Assembly: GCF_900172295.1 (NCBI RefSeq)
Contig: NZ_FWFL01000009.1
Location: forward strand, 101,946 to 165,945
Direction: 5' to 3'
Length of the DNA: 64,000 nt
From: Roseovarius litorisediminis
GTDB taxonomy: Bacteria; Pseudomonadota; Alphaproteobacteria; Rhodobacterales; Rhodobacteraceae
Shown: piece after piece, positions 34,143 to 44,090 of the stretch
Numbering within the stretch: position 1 is the first letter of the stretch
Layout of the letters: every line of letters starts with the position of its first letter
Translations under genes and position numbers: made by a program
Notes under the pieces: model-generated
Seen by the model: the letters and a program-made list of their open reading frames with translations, nothing else
Told to the model about the DNA's origin: nothing
The model's database searches: none

Positions 34143-34267
34143 AATCCCGCCACGGAACCTGCTTTTCGCCCGCCTGCGCACGTCACATGGCCCTCCGCGC
34201 CGAGGAAGGCACAGCCTGACGAGGGATCAAGCGCGCGCGTCAGCGCGCACCGCTGGATCAGGCCCGG

Positions 34268-35863
34268 CTATTTGTGGGTTTTGAGATCAAGCGCCGCCTG
34301 CAACAGGGTGCGGGCATAGTCGGTCTGCGGGGCTTCGAACAGCGCCTGCGCCTCGCCGGCCTCGACCACGTCGCCCTGTTTCATCACGATCACCCGGTGG
34401 CTCATGGCGCGCACCACGTTCAGATCGTGAGAAATGAACAGATAGGCCAGACCATATTTCACCTGAAGCTGGCGCAACAGATCAACAATCTGCACCTGCA
34501 CGGTCATGTCCAACGCGCTGGTGGGCTCGTCCAGAACCACCAGTTTGGGCCGCAGGATCATGGCGCGCGCGATGGCGATACGCTGTCGCTGACCACCGGA
34601 AAACTCGTGCGGGTACCGGTCCATCGTAGCCGGATCAAGGCCCACCTCGACCATAACCTCGGCCACCAGGTCACGTTGCGGGCGCCCCCCGGGGTTGCCG
34701 TGCACGCCCAGCCCCTCGGCGACGATCTGTTCGCAGGTCATACGTGGGGACAGGCTGCCAAACGGGTCCTGAAAGACAATCTGCATATCAGACCGGTGGC
34801 GGCGCAACTCTTTGGTGGACCAGCTATTCACATCCTGGCCTGCAAAGGTGATTTTCCCCTCTGACGCAATCAGCCGCATGATCGCCAGCGCCATGGTGGT
34901 TTTACCCGAGCCACTTTCGCCGACAATACCCAGCGTTTCGCCGGCGCGGACACGGATGCTGGCATCATTCACGGCCTTCACATGGCCCACCGTCTTGCGC
35001 AGGAATCCGCGCTGGATCGGGAACCAAACGCGCAGGTGTTCGGTTTCAACTACCGCTGGCGCATCATCAGCCACCGCTGTGGGTTCGCCCACGGCGCGGG
35101 CGTTCAACAGCTTTTTTGTGTAGGGGTGCTGCGGGGAGGCGAAAATTTTGGCCGTGGGGCCGGATTCCACAATCTCGCCGTCCTTCATCACACAGACCTT
35201 GTCGGCAATACGCTGCACGATGCCCAGATCATGGGTGATGAACAGCAGGCCCATCTGCTCTTCGCGTTTCAGTTCGGCCAGAAGTTCGAGGATCTGCGCC
35301 TGAATGGTCACGTCCAGCGCCGTTGTCGGCTCATCGGCGATCAGGATATCGGGCTTGTTGGCCAGTGCCATGGCAATCATCACCCGCTGGCGTTGGCCAC
35401 CGGATAACTGATGAGGATAAGCGCCCAGACGGCTTTTGGGGTCACGGATGCCGACGCGTTCCATCAGTTCCAGAATGCGGGTGCGGGCGGCATCGCCGGT
35501 CAGACCCTGATGCAACTCAAGGCTTTCGGTAATCTGACGTTCCAGCGTGTGCAGCGGGTTCAGCGATGTCATCGGCTCCTGAAAGATAAAGCTGATGTCG
35601 TTGCCGCGCACCTTGCGCAGCATTCTGTCATCCGCGCCGATCATCTGCTGGCCGTCATAGGTGACGCTGCCCTGCACCTCGGCTGAAGTACCCAGCAGCG
35701 AGACAGTGGAAAGCGCCGTGACCGATTTGCCCGACCCGGATTCGCCCACCAGGGCAACGGTTTCGCCGCGGTCTACGGTAAAGGACACGCCATTCACGGC
35801 GCGCACCACCTGGCCATCCTGGCGAAATCCGACATGCAGATCCTTGACCTCAAGCAGGCTCAT
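34268..35863 (-). CDS. yejF: Duplicated ABC ATPase of a YejABEF-type peptide importer
   Basis: A 531-residue protein with two ATPase domains in one chain. First: [48 protein letters not shown]. Second: [48 protein letters not shown]. The C-terminal parts carry the oligopeptide-type QHPYTKKLL tail after the first domain. E. coli YejF has this architecture and energises microcin C / oligopeptide uptake. It overlaps yejE by 4 bp and is the last gene of the set. Confidence 0.92.
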   Translation of the reverse strand: MSLLEVKDLHVGFRQDGQVVRAVNGVSFTVDRGETVALVGESGSGKSVTALSTVSLLGTSAEVQGSVTYDGQQMIGADDRMLRKVRGNDISFIFQEPMTSLNPLHTLERQITESLELHQGLTGDAARTRILELMERVGIRDPKSRLGAYPHQLSGGQRQRVMIAMALANKPDILIADEPTTALDVTIQAQILELLAELKREEQMGLLFITHDLGIVQRIADKVCVMKDGEIVESGPTAKIFASPQHPYTKKLLNARAVGEPTAVADDAPAVVETEHLRVWFPIQRGFLRKTVGHVKAVNDASIRVRAGETLGIVGESGSGKTTMALAIMRLIASEGKITFAGQDVNSWSTKELRRHRSDMQIVFQDPFGSLSPRMTCEQIVAEGLGVHGNPGGRPQRDLVAEVMVEVGLDPATMDRYPHEFSGGQRQRIAIARAMILRPKLVVLDEPTSALDMTVQVQIVDLLRQLQVKYGLAYLFISHDLNVVRAMSHRVIVMKQGDVVEAGEAQALFEAPQTDYARTLLQAALDLKTHK

Positions 35864-36966
35864 TCAAAGGTCTTTCTTGGGTCAAACGCGTCACGCACGC
35901 CTTCAAAGATGAAGACCAGCAGCGACAGCATGATGGCAAAGGCAAAAAACGCGGTGAAGGCCAGCCAGGGGGCCTGCAGGTTCTGTTTCGCCTGCAGCGT
36001 CAACTCTCCCAATGACGGCGAGGACGACGGCAGGCCGAAGCCCAGAAAGTCCAGCCCCGCCAGCAGCGAAATCGTGCCGGTGATCACAAACGGCAGCATG
36101 GTCAGCGTCGCGACCATCGCGTTGGGCAGCATGTGGCGGAACATGATCACCAGGTTACTGACGCCCAAGGCCTTGGCCGCGCGGACATATTCAAGGTTGC
36201 GGGCACGCAGAAATTCGGCGCGGACCACGCCCACAAGGGCCATCCAGCCGAACAGGACGGTGATAAAGACCAGCAGCCAGAAACTGCGGGGCAGAATCGC
36301 AAACAGGATGATGATCACGTAAAGCTGCGGCGTGGACGACCATATCTCGATGATGCGCTGAAAAATCAGATCGGTGCGGCCACCGAAATACCCCTGCACG
36401 GCCCCGGCGAATATGCCGATCACCGACGACAGCGCGGTGACGATGAGGGTGAACAGTACCGACAGGCGGAAGCCATAGATCACCCGCGCCAGCACATCGC
36501 GTTTGGTGTCATCGGTGCCCAGCCAGTTCTGATGGTTTGGCGGCAGGGGCGCTGCACCGGGGCGATCGACCGAGGTGTTATAGCTATAGGGAATGAGCGG
36601 CCAGAGGGCCCAGCCCTTTTCAATCGGCTCGCCATTGACCACACCGTCGGCGGCGTCTTCGACAATGCCCTCGGGGTCGTCAAAGCAGTCTTCCAGCCCG
36701 CCCGAGGTGATCAGGCAGCGCACTTCGGGGTCGCGATAGATGGCTTCGGTATCGAAATCGCCGCCAAATTCCGTTTCCGGGTAGAAGTTGAAAATCGGCG
36801 TGTAATATTGCCCGCGATACTGGATCAGGATCGGTTTGTCGTTGGCCACAAACTCGGCGAACAGCGTGATGCCAAAGATAACCGCAAAGATCATCAGCGA
36901 CCAATAGGCGCGGCGGTTTCGACGGAAGTTGCGCCAGCGGCGCTGGTTAAGAGGGGACAGGGCCAT
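35860..36966 (-). CDS. yejE: Peptide ABC permease YejE-type
   Basis: A 368-residue permease. It starts with a basic segment (LSPLNQRRWRNFRRNRRAYW) and a helix, then a long periplasmic insert (about residues 45-150) with NWLGTDDTKRDVLARVIYGF at its end, the signature of DppC/OppC/YejE proteins. The membrane core follows, with EAA-type loop YVRAAKALGVSNLVIMFRHM. ATG 36966 has GGAAGGG upstream; an earlier in-frame start would lie in yejB. The long insert sets YejE apart from DppC. Confidence 0.92.
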   Translation of the reverse strand: MALSPLNQRRWRNFRRNRRAYWSLMIFAVIFGITLFAEFVANDKPILIQYRGQYYTPIFNFYPETEFGGDFDTEAIYRDPEVRCLITSGGLEDCFDDPEGIVEDAADGVVNGEPIEKGWALWPLIPYSYNTSVDRPGAAPLPPNHQNWLGTDDTKRDVLARVIYGFRLSVLFTLIVTALSSVIGIFAGAVQGYFGGRTDLIFQRIIEIWSSTPQLYVIIILFAILPRSFWLLVFITVLFGWMALVGVVRAEFLRARNLEYVRAAKALGVSNLVIMFRHMLPNAMVATLTMLPFVITGTISLLAGLDFLGFGLPSSSPSLGELTLQAKQNLQAPWLAFTAFFAFAIMLSLLVFIFEGVRDAFDPRKTFE

Positions 36967-36970
36967 TTTG

Positions 36971-38056
36971 TCACCCTTCCCGTTTCTCAAAATCGATACG
37001 CGGGTCGACAAGCACGTACATCAGGTCTGACAGGATACCGACCAGCAGGCCGATAAGACCAAACAGAAACAGCGTGCCGAACATCACCGGGTAGTCGCGC
37101 CCCACGGCCGCCTCGAACCCAAGTCGCCCAAGACCATCAAGCGAAAAGATCGTCTCGATCAGCACCGAGCCGCCAAAGAACACCCCGATAAAGACCGCCG
37201 GAAAGCCTGCGATCACGATCAGCATGGCGTTGCGAAAAACATGACCATACAGCACTTTACGCTCGGACAGGCCCTTGGCGCGGGCGGTCATCACGTAGTG
37301 TTTCTTGATCTCGTCCAGAAAACTGTTCTTGGTCAGCAGCGTCAGCGTAGCAAAGGCGGCAATGGTCGAGGCAAGGACCGGCAGCGCGATATGCCACAGA
37401 TAATCCAGCGCCTTGCCGACAAGGCTGAGCTGGTCAAAATTATCCGAGGTCAGGCCCCGCAGCGGGAAGGCCTGCCAATAGCTGCCGCCGGCAAACAGCA
37501 CCAGCAGCATGATTGCAAACAGAAAGGCCGGAATGGCATAGGCCACGATGATGATGCCGCTGGTCCAGGTATCAAAGCCCGAGCCGTCGTGGACCGCCTT
37601 GCGGATACCCAGCGGGATCGACACCAGATAAGCGATGACGGTCGACCACAGCCCCAGCGTAATACTGACCGGCATCTTCTCCAGCACCAGATCCAGCACG
37701 TCGATCTTGCGAAAGTAACTTTCGCCGAAATCAAAGCGCATGTAGTTCCACATCATGTTGAAGAACCGTTCCAGCGGCGGCTTATCAAGACCGAACTGTT
37801 CTTCCAGTTCTTTGATGAACTCGGGCGGTAATCCGCGGGCGCCTGCATATTGTGAATTCTCATTGTCTGCGCTCAGGGTTGCGTCCTCGCCCCCGCCCGC
37901 AAAGCCGCCGAACACATCGCCTCCGCCCTGGATTTGGGCAATCATCTGCTCCACCGGGCCGCCGGGCACAAACTGTACCAGCGCAAAATTAATGATCATG
38001 ATCCCCAGCAATGTGGGAATGATCAGCAACAGCCTGCGCAGGATATAGGCACCCAT
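36971..38056 (-). CDS. yejB: Peptide ABC permease YejB-type
   Basis: A 361-residue permease beginning [20 protein letters not shown], the standard DppB/OppB opening, then [20 protein letters not shown]. The periplasmic insert (about 45-100) holds [15 protein letters not shown] and [20 protein letters not shown], typical of YejB. EAA loop: [20 protein letters not shown]. It starts 7 bp after yejA and 4 bp before yejE, so yejABEF is one operon. Confidence 0.92.
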   Translation of the reverse strand: MGAYILRRLLLIIPTLLGIMIINFALVQFVPGGPVEQMIAQIQGGGDVFGGFAGGGEDATLSADNENSQYAGARGLPPEFIKELEEQFGLDKPPLERFFNMMWNYMRFDFGESYFRKIDVLDLVLEKMPVSITLGLWSTVIAYLVSIPLGIRKAVHDGSGFDTWTSGIIIVAYAIPAFLFAIMLLVLFAGGSYWQAFPLRGLTSDNFDQLSLVGKALDYLWHIALPVLASTIAAFATLTLLTKNSFLDEIKKHYVMTARAKGLSERKVLYGHVFRNAMLIVIAGFPAVFIGVFFGGSVLIETIFSLDGLGRLGFEAAVGRDYPVMFGTLFLFGLIGLLVGILSDLMYVLVDPRIDFEKREG

Positions 38057-38063
38057 CAGCGGG

Positions 38064-40001
38064 CTACCTCAGCGCACCCGAGGCCTTGAGCGCCTCGGCT
38101 TTCTCGGCGTTGTACCACCAGAAATCCAGGGCCCCCAAGGCAAAGGGGGGCTGTTTTTCGGGATGCTCATACATGTCCCAGTAAGCCACCCAGTGATCGG
38201 GGGCATAGCCCGTTGGGATCAGGAAAAATTCATGTCGTAAAACCCGGTCGAGCGCGCGGATGGTCATATCTTCTTCGGCCTGGCTGCTGGTAAGCAGGGA
38301 TTTGTTGATGATCGCGTCCACCAAGGGACTGGCCAGCCCGGCGGGATTGAACAGGCTGTACGACGCGGCTTCGGATCCAAAACGCTGCAGCAGACCGGTA
38401 CCAGTGCCCATCAGCGATGGATAGCCGTCGAACACGAGGTCATAGTCGCGATCACGCTCGCGTTTGGTGTACTGGGCAGAATCAACGGATTCGAATCTGG
38501 CATCAATTCCCATGGTCTTGAGGTTGGAGACAAAGTTTTCGCCAATCGCCCGATCCGTCGGTTCGCCCGATGAGTTAAACAGAAAATTCAGCGTCAGAGA
38601 CTTGCCTTGGGCATTACGACGGATGCCGTCATCGCCGGTTACCCACCCTGCCTGATCCAGCAGCTTTTTCGCGAGGCGCAGGTTTTTGCGGGTCAAAAGA
38701 CGATCAGGATCAGAGGTATGCGGAACCAGCGGTTCAGTCGTCAGCAGCGCCGAAGGCACGATATCGCCCAGAGATTTCAGGAACTCCAGCTCGTCGCCCG
38801 CCGGCAGACCTTTGGATTCAAGGTCGGTGCCGGTCGAAAACGATCTTTGTTGCGCGTTCAGGCCGTACAGTAGTGATTTGTTGGTCCATTCGAAATTGAA
38901 ACACAGGGCCACCGCCTCGCGGACGCGTTTATCCTTGAACGCCTCGGATCCCAGGTTGAACACGATACCGGTCATTGCAGGTGGCGTCCCGTCGGGCAGT
39001 TCTTCGCGCACCACAGAGCCACGTTCGATGGCCGGGAAGTCATAGAAACTGGCCCATTTCTTGGGGTCAGATTCGGTGCGAAAGGTCACTTCGCCAGCCT
39101 TGAACGCCTCAAAGGCGGTGGTGGCATCGGTGAAGTATTCCAGCCGGATCCGGTCGAAATTGTGCCGTCCCTTGTTAATCGGCAGGTGCCAGCCCCAATA
39201 ATCCGGGTTGCGCCTGAAAGTCGCGCGGCGGCTGACGTCAATCTGGTCAATCAAATATGGCCCTGACCCCGGCGACACTTCAAGCCGGCCCTCATCCAGA
39301 CGCGCACCAGTATCCTCGTACCACTTTTGGGACCAGACCGGCACGGTGCCGACCTGATCAATCAGGCTGCGGCGCGAGATACCTTCGGTGAAATAGAACT
39401 TGATGGTGTGATCGTCGATCACTTCGGCTTTGGGGATGCGTTTGCGCACGGCATCAGCATAGGATTTCAGCCCCTGATCCAGCAACAGGTTGTGGCTGAA
39501 CAACACATCATGCGCCGTCACTGGCGTGCCATCGGAAAAGCGCGCCTCGGGGCGCATATAGAAGATGACCCAGTCCTTGGTTTCAGGATATTCCAACGAC
39601 TCGGCCAAAAGCCCGTAGAGTTCGCCATCCGCATCCGCAGGCAGCGCGCCGCCACCGGCCAGAACCTCGCCCAGAAGACTTTCATACATCACCGTAGACA
39701 AGGCCGAGGCCTTGCCCTTGCGCGAATACGGATTCATCGAATCGAACGTGCCGCTGAGCGCGATCGAAATTTCGCCGCCCTTGGGCGCATCTGGATTCAC
39801 ATAGTCGAAATAGGGATAATCCGCTGGATATTTCAACTCGCCGAAGTAGGAGTAACCGTGCGATTTGATTATCTTTTCCTGCGCCAGAGCGGCATGGGCC
39901 ATCAGGCTTGCGAGTGACAGACAGATGAGTGCAAAAACAAGCCTCAGGGGTGTGCTGTTGTTAAGCGCCCGGGTCTGGGCCCGTCTGCGTTGTCGGGTCA
40001 T
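38064..40001 (-). CDS. yejA: Peptide-binding protein YejA-type
   Basis: A 645-residue family-5 solute-binding protein. The signal peptide includes [20 protein letters not shown] (about 20-40), cleaved near ALA-QEK. Mature landmarks are [40 protein letters not shown] and the domain hinge [15 protein letters not shown]. It binds oligopeptides in the periplasm for YejBEF; E. coli YejA is linked to microcin C and E. coli leaderless peptides. ATG 40001 follows GGAGGGAACG. First gene of the operon; the 190-bp gap before it holds a terminator of the cytochrome gene. Confidence 0.9.
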   Translation of the reverse strand: MTRQRRRAQTRALNNSTPLRLVFALICLSLASLMAHAALAQEKIIKSHGYSYFGELKYPADYPYFDYVNPDAPKGGEISIALSGTFDSMNPYSRKGKASALSTVMYESLLGEVLAGGGALPADADGELYGLLAESLEYPETKDWVIFYMRPEARFSDGTPVTAHDVLFSHNLLLDQGLKSYADAVRKRIPKAEVIDDHTIKFYFTEGISRRSLIDQVGTVPVWSQKWYEDTGARLDEGRLEVSPGSGPYLIDQIDVSRRATFRRNPDYWGWHLPINKGRHNFDRIRLEYFTDATTAFEAFKAGEVTFRTESDPKKWASFYDFPAIERGSVVREELPDGTPPAMTGIVFNLGSEAFKDKRVREAVALCFNFEWTNKSLLYGLNAQQRSFSTGTDLESKGLPAGDELEFLKSLGDIVPSALLTTEPLVPHTSDPDRLLTRKNLRLAKKLLDQAGWVTGDDGIRRNAQGKSLTLNFLFNSSGEPTDRAIGENFVSNLKTMGIDARFESVDSAQYTKRERDRDYDLVFDGYPSLMGTGTGLLQRFGSEAASYSLFNPAGLASPLVDAIINKSLLTSSQAEEDMTIRALDRVLRHEFFLIPTGYAPDHWVAYWDMYEHPEKQPPFALGALDFWWYNAEKAEALKASGALR

Positions 40002-40135
40002 ACTCGTTCCCTCCTGCTGCGATCCATATCGCATTGATCTGGTGCTTTTTTACTTGGGTGCAAGCTAAAGGAGGCATAGCAGTACATTCAAGCGCGGAAA
40101 CGTGACCACCGGTTGATTTCCGGCACACGGGCATG

Positions 40136-40173
40136 AAAAAGGCCGCCTGCCCGGTTTCGGGCGGCGGCCTTTG
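40136..40173 (-). terminator. Terminator of the cytochrome c gene
   Basis: On the minus strand: AAAGGCCGCC, then GCCC-GAAACC-GGGC, then GGCGGCC followed by TTTTT. A long GC stem with a T-run, 20 bp past the stop. Confidence 0.85.
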
Positions 40174-40192
40174 GGTTTGTTTTGATGGCGAC

Positions 40193-41248
40193 CTAGTTGC
40201 CGATGGTGCCCAGATAGGCAATCACAGCGGCGCGGTCTTCTTCTTTTCTGACGCCGGCAAAGCTCATTTTATTACCGGGGGCAAAGCCTTTGGGGTCTTC
40301 CAACCAGGCGTTCAACTGATCAACCGTCCAGTCGCCACCAATGCCCTGCAGAGCACCGGAATAGCCAAAGCCGTCAACACTGGCCACGGCGCGGCCAACA
40401 AGACCGAACAGATGCGGGCCAACGCGGTTTTTGCCGTCTTCAAGTGCATGGCAGGCCTTGCATTTCTTGTATACTTTCTCGCCTTTGGCGAGATCGGCCG
40501 CGGCGACCATCCCGGCAAAGCCAGAAGCACCGGTGCTGGCGGCTTCCTCGGCTGCAGGCTCTTCAGCGGCGGGTTCTTCGGCAGCAGGTTCTTCGGCAAC
40601 AGGCTCTTCCGCGGCGGGCTCTTCAGCAGCGGGCTCTTCAGCAGCGGCTTCCTGATGGGTTTCTTCGACAGCGGGCTCCTCTGCAGAAGCCTCTTCTGCG
40701 GCCGGAACATCCATTTCATAGGTCGTTCCATCGGTCTGGTCGAGATAGGCGATCACGTTGGCGCGATCCTCGGGTTTTTTCAGACCGGAAAAGCCCATGG
40801 CGGTACCCGGCGCATAGCTTTTGGGGTTTTCCAGGAATCCGTCCAGTGCTTCGGGCGTCCAGACTTCGACCACTTTTTCAAGGGCGCCGGAATATCCATA
40901 GCCCGCAGCCGAATCGACCTTGCGGCCAACAACGCCGTACAAGTACGGGCCGGTGGCATTTGCACCATCTTCCAGTTTGTGACAGGCCTTACACTTGCCA
41001 AATACCTTGGCGCCTTTTTCCAGATCGGCAGCTGCAAACAACTCGGCCAGCGAAGGGCCTTCGTCGGCGGCGGCCTCACCGTGGGCGTCAGCTTCTCCAG
41101 TGTCGATTACATAGGCCGCACTATGGCCGTCACCATGTCCGCCTCCCGTAGTATAGAGCAGTTCAGCCGCCCATTTGCTCAAAAGGAGTATCAGCAGCGC
41201 TCCGCAGAGGCTGCCGACGATCTTGGTAAGTCTCATCGTATCGAACAT
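40193..41248 (-). CDS. Membrane-anchored two-heme cytochrome c with EEPAA linker
   Basis: A 351-residue protein. Residues 7-28 form one N-terminal membrane anchor. Two class I cytochrome c domains follow: heme site CKACH at 86-90 with Met ligand near M151 (GTAMGFSG), and CKACH at 263-267 with Met near M328 (GNKMSFAG). They align well with each other, so they arose by duplication. Between them (about 182-240) is a flexible Ala/Pro/Glu linker with seven EEPAA-type units. It should shuttle electrons at the periplasmic face, like cytochrome c-y between bc1 and oxidases. It is divergent from pheA. Confidence 0.88.
   Translation of the reverse strand: MFDTMRLTKIVGSLCGALLILLLSKWAAELLYTTGGGHGDGHSAAYVIDTGEADAHGEAAADEGPSLAELFAAADLEKGAKVFGKCKACHKLEDGANATGPYLYGVVGRKVDSAAGYGYSGALEKVVEVWTPEALDGFLENPKSYAPGTAMGFSGLKKPEDRANVIAYLDQTDGTTYEMDVPAAEEASAEEPAVEETHQEAAAEEPAAEEPAAEEPVAEEPAAEEPAAEEPAAEEAASTGASGFAGMVAAADLAKGEKVYKKCKACHALEDGKNRVGPHLFGLVGRAVASVDGFGYSGALQGIGGDWTVDQLNAWLEDPKGFAPGNKMSFAGVRKEEDRAAVIAYLGTIGN
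40544..40648 (-). repeat. 15-bp tandem coding repeat (EEPAA)
   Basis: Seven near-identical 15-bp units of the type GGCTCTTCAGCAGCG (plus strand) code for the EEPAA linker of the cytochrome. Units differ by single bases (GGCTCTTCCGCGGCG, GGTTCTTCGGCAGCA), so the number may vary between strains by slippage. Confidence 0.85.
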
Positions 41249-41370
41249 AGGCCCGTTTCCATTTGATATCTCTTGGCCGCGTATCTATCCGCTTCCCCTA
41301 TGTAGACGCAAGGTGTAGTTTGCGCGACCAAACGCCCGACCCGGGCAAAAAATGACAGGAATAACTGCTG

Positions 41371-42204
41371 ATGACCAAGCGCATTGCCTTTCAGGGCGAG
41401 CCGGGCGCCTATTCGCACCAGGCTTGCCGTGACACCTATCCCGAGATGGAGGCCCTGCCCTGCCGTACCTTCGAGGACGCAATCGAAGCTGTGCGTAGTG
41501 GCGAGGCGTCGCTTGCGATGCTACCGGTTGAAAACTCGACCTTTGGGCGCGTGGCCGACATTCATCACCTGCTGCCCGAGTCAGGCTTGCATATCATCCG
41601 CGAGGCATTTGTGCGGGTGCATATCAATCTTCTGGCCCTTCCGGGCACAAAGCTGGATCAGGTTGAAAGCGCCATGAGCCATACGGTGCTGCTGGGCCAG
41701 TGCCGTGACTTCCTGTCCAAACATGGAATCCACCGGGTGGCCGGGGCGGATACGGCAGGATCGGCCCATCACGTGGCAGAGGCCGGCGATCCCAAGCTGG
41801 CAGCACTTGCCAGCGAACTGGCCGGTGAAATCTACGGGCTGGAAGTGCTGGCACGTCATATCGAGGATCAAAGCAACAACACCACCCGTTTTCTGGTGAT
41901 GGCGCCCCAGCCCGATCATACGCCGCGCGGCGATAACGGGATGATGACAACCTTTGTGTTTCAAGTCCGCAACATTCCGGCCGCGCTTTACAAAGCCATG
42001 GGCGGGTTCGCAACCAACGGCGTGAACATGACCAAACTTGAAAGCTACATGGTCGGCGGGTCGTTCACAGCAACGCAGTTTTATGCCGATATCGAAGGCC
42101 ACCCTGATGATCCGGCGGTGGCGCGGGCGCTGGACGAGTTGGATTACTTTACCTCGGACATCACGATTCTGGGGGTATACCCGGCGGATCGCCAACGTCA
42201 TTGA
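41371..42204 (+). CDS. pheA: Prephenate dehydratase
   Basis: A 277-residue enzyme converting prephenate to phenylpyruvate in phenylalanine synthesis. The catalytic domain (1-180) has IAFQGEPGAYSHQACRDTYP, LPVENSTFGRVADIHHLLPE, and the diagnostic NNTTRFLVMA. The ACT regulatory domain (about 195-277) contains NIPAALYKAMGGFATNGVNM then TKLESYMVG, the phenylalanine-binding ESRP-like region being ESYM. There is no fused chorismate mutase, as usual in alphaproteobacteria. It diverges from the cytochrome gene across 122 bp. Confidence 0.94.
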   Translation: MTKRIAFQGEPGAYSHQACRDTYPEMEALPCRTFEDAIEAVRSGEASLAMLPVENSTFGRVADIHHLLPESGLHIIREAFVRVHINLLALPGTKLDQVESAMSHTVLLGQCRDFLSKHGIHRVAGADTAGSAHHVAEAGDPKLAALASELAGEIYGLEVLARHIEDQSNNTTRFLVMAPQPDHTPRGDNGMMTTFVFQVRNIPAALYKAMGGFATNGVNMTKLESYMVGGSFTATQFYADIEGHPDDPAVARALDELDYFTSDITILGVYPADRQRH

Positions 42205-42315
42205 TGATGCAACAACGTCGCGGGATGCGCAGAGCGCAGGCAAGGCGTCCAGATGGCGACCTGGCGGATTGCCTGCTTAAAGCCTTTTGCGTTTTTCCTG
42301 AATCAGGGAAAGTGG

Positions 42316-42351
42316 AAAGGGCCCACGCCATCTCAATGTTGTGGGCGCTTT
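42316..42351 (+). terminator. Possible terminator after pheA
   Basis: AAAG-G-GCCCAC, a 14-base loop, GTGGGC-G-CTTT: a 10-bp stem with one G-G mismatch and only a short T-run. It lies in the 184-bp convergent gap, which holds nothing else I recognise. Confidence 0.4.
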
Positions 42352-42388
42352 ACATCAAATCTGTAACTCAGATTAAATGCAAAACGCT

Positions 42389-42856
42389 TTACGCCCGGCG
42401 TTTCAGGCGATTTTCAAGGTCTCTTGCATAATCACCCAGGCGCAGTGAAAACCGTTTGCCCAGATTTGCGCGGGCCAGCTTTAGCGACTGTACCAAAAGT
42501 CGCGCCGACAGGTTCTGCGGCTTGAGTACGACATCCACGTTGATCCGGGTCCGGTTGCGCGAGAGGGCTACCAGATCTACCGACACGACCCCACCAAGCG
42601 GTGACGCGCGCGACGCCAGCAGCATGCCATTGGGGGGCTCAAAATGCGTCAGTTCAAGAATGAGCTCGCGGCGCTTGCCACGCAATTCGAACGCGATATC
42701 CCAGGCCATGCCCGGACCGACGGTAGTCAAATCATCAACGCGCCGCACTTCGGCGCCGCGGCGCAGGGCGGAGCGTTCGAACGACTGAAAATTCGACACT
42801 TCGGCAAAGACATGGTCGATCGGTGCTTCGACATCTTCTTTCGCACTGAAATTCAT
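42389..42856 (-). CDS. SRPBCC family protein
   Basis: A 155-residue protein with the START/Bet v1-like (SRPBCC) pattern: MNFSAKEDVEAPIDHVFAEV at the start, a central strand set (GMAWDIAFELRGKRRELILE, LTHFEPPNGMLLASRASPLG) and a long C-terminal helix (RLLVQSLKLARANLGKRFSL). Such proteins enclose a hydrophobic ligand; this one has no catalytic signature. Soluble. It lies 38 bp after nudC on the same strand, probably as its second gene. Confidence 0.8.
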   Translation of the reverse strand: MNFSAKEDVEAPIDHVFAEVSNFQSFERSALRRGAEVRRVDDLTTVGPGMAWDIAFELRGKRRELILELTHFEPPNGMLLASRASPLGGVVSVDLVALSRNRTRINVDVVLKPQNLSARLLVQSLKLARANLGKRFSLRLGDYARDLENRLKRRA

Positions 42857-42894
42857 GGCGCTGCCCCGGTTAATTGATTGAGTTTATTGTCGCG

Positions 42895-43866
42895 TCAATC
42901 CAGCGTATCCGCAAGCCAGTTGGCCAGCAAAAATTGCGCAATCGCACCTTTGCGCGCCGGGGCCAGAAAGGGATGGTTTCCGGCAAAGGCCTGCATCATG
43001 TCTTCGCGCGTGATCCAGATTGCATCCTCGATTTCGGTGGGATCGATGTTGATGTGGTGGTTCAGAGCCGTGCCCCGACATCCAAACATCAACGATGACG
43101 GAAACGCCCAGGGCTGGCTGGCCAGATACTCAACCTGCCCCACCATGATGCCTGCTTCTTCGAACACCTCGCGGCGCACGGCGGCCTCGAGCGTTTCACC
43201 CGGTTCGACAAAGCCGGCCAGCAGCGAATACATCCCCTCTGGCCACCCCGGAGATCGCCCCATCAGAACCGAATTTCCATTTGTTATCAGCATAATGACA
43301 ACCGGATCGGTGCGCGGAAAATGCTGCCCGCCGCAGACGGAACAACTGCGTTGCCACCCGGCCATGACCATCTGGCTTTCTGAACCGCACTGGGCACAAA
43401 ACCGATGACTGACATGCCAGCTTGCCACGGCTTTGGCGGTAGCGGCCAACTCGGCATCGCGAGGTGAAAGCCGGGTCATGATCCGGCGCAACTCGGCAAA
43501 GACCGTCTCTGCGGGCAGGTCGGGATGCTGTTGCTCGGTCGCGTCCAGGAACTGACCCAGCGCAGCCTCGTCCAGTTCCTCTGGCTGCCAGCCTGAAATG
43601 TCACTGGCAAAGATTAGATCGCCAGTTTCCTCTCGTCCCAACAGAATCGGAGGGGAAACCGCCTGCGTCAGAACGGGGTGATCCATCGGCAATCTGACAA
43701 GCCGGTCCAGCGCTTCTGCGCGCACCAGCGGCTTGCCGCGCCACAGCAGGATCGATTTGCTGCATCCTTCGGACGTCAGTTTGGCCAATGCCGTGGCGTC
43801 ACCGCGCAATTCAGCGGCCCGATCCAGGGTTGAGCCTCCGAATGTTACTGTTTCTGCACGTTTCAT
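42895..43866 (-). CDS. nudC: NAD+ diphosphatase NudC
   Basis: A 323-residue Nudix hydrolase. The zinc ribbon is CAQCGSES then CSVCGGQHFPRTDP (about 160-190). The Nudix box has G-x5-E within GFVEPGETLEAAVR and ends REVFEEAGI; the NudC-specific SQPWAFPSSLM follows it. It cleaves NADH to NMNH and AMP and can remove NAD caps from RNA. The N-terminal domain (1-130) is the usual poorly conserved NudC part. Starts at ATG 43866. Confidence 0.92.
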   Translation of the reverse strand: MKRAETVTFGGSTLDRAAELRGDATALAKLTSEGCSKSILLWRGKPLVRAEALDRLVRLPMDHPVLTQAVSPPILLGREETGDLIFASDISGWQPEELDEAALGQFLDATEQQHPDLPAETVFAELRRIMTRLSPRDAELAATAKAVASWHVSHRFCAQCGSESQMVMAGWQRSCSVCGGQHFPRTDPVVIMLITNGNSVLMGRSPGWPEGMYSLLAGFVEPGETLEAAVRREVFEEAGIMVGQVEYLASQPWAFPSSLMFGCRGTALNHHINIDPTEIEDAIWITREDMMQAFAGNHPFLAPARKGAIAQFLLANWLADTLD

Positions 43867-44090
43867 ATGCTACCCTCGGGCATCACCTGTCATTTTCTGG
43901 GCGCAAGGGCAAGCCGGGCAAGCAAAGAGGTCTCCTTTTTGTTATCACTCACATAATTCAACCTGAGGATGATTTTTAAACTGGAAATGCATTCACCAAG
44001 CCATATATTCCAGCAAGCAGCGGCTGTCGGTATCCGCACCGAGCAGCACTGTCTTGACACCGTCCGATCCTGACCAAAAGTTGACCTTTA

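Noticed and set aside
34042..34267. Short frames downstream of the DUF1194 gene
   Set aside because: Region is intergenic with a dispersed repeat and GC-rich inverted sequence; no start signal or domain.
40544..40648. Regular short repeats that might suggest a CRISPR array or REP cluster
   Set aside because: Unit length is 15 bp without spacers and it reads in frame as EEPAA inside a cytochrome gene.
40193..41266. Long plus-strand frame opposite the two-heme cytochrome
   Set aside because: Its Gly/Phe repeats are the complement of the EEPAA codons; the minus frame has CKACH motifs and a membrane anchor.
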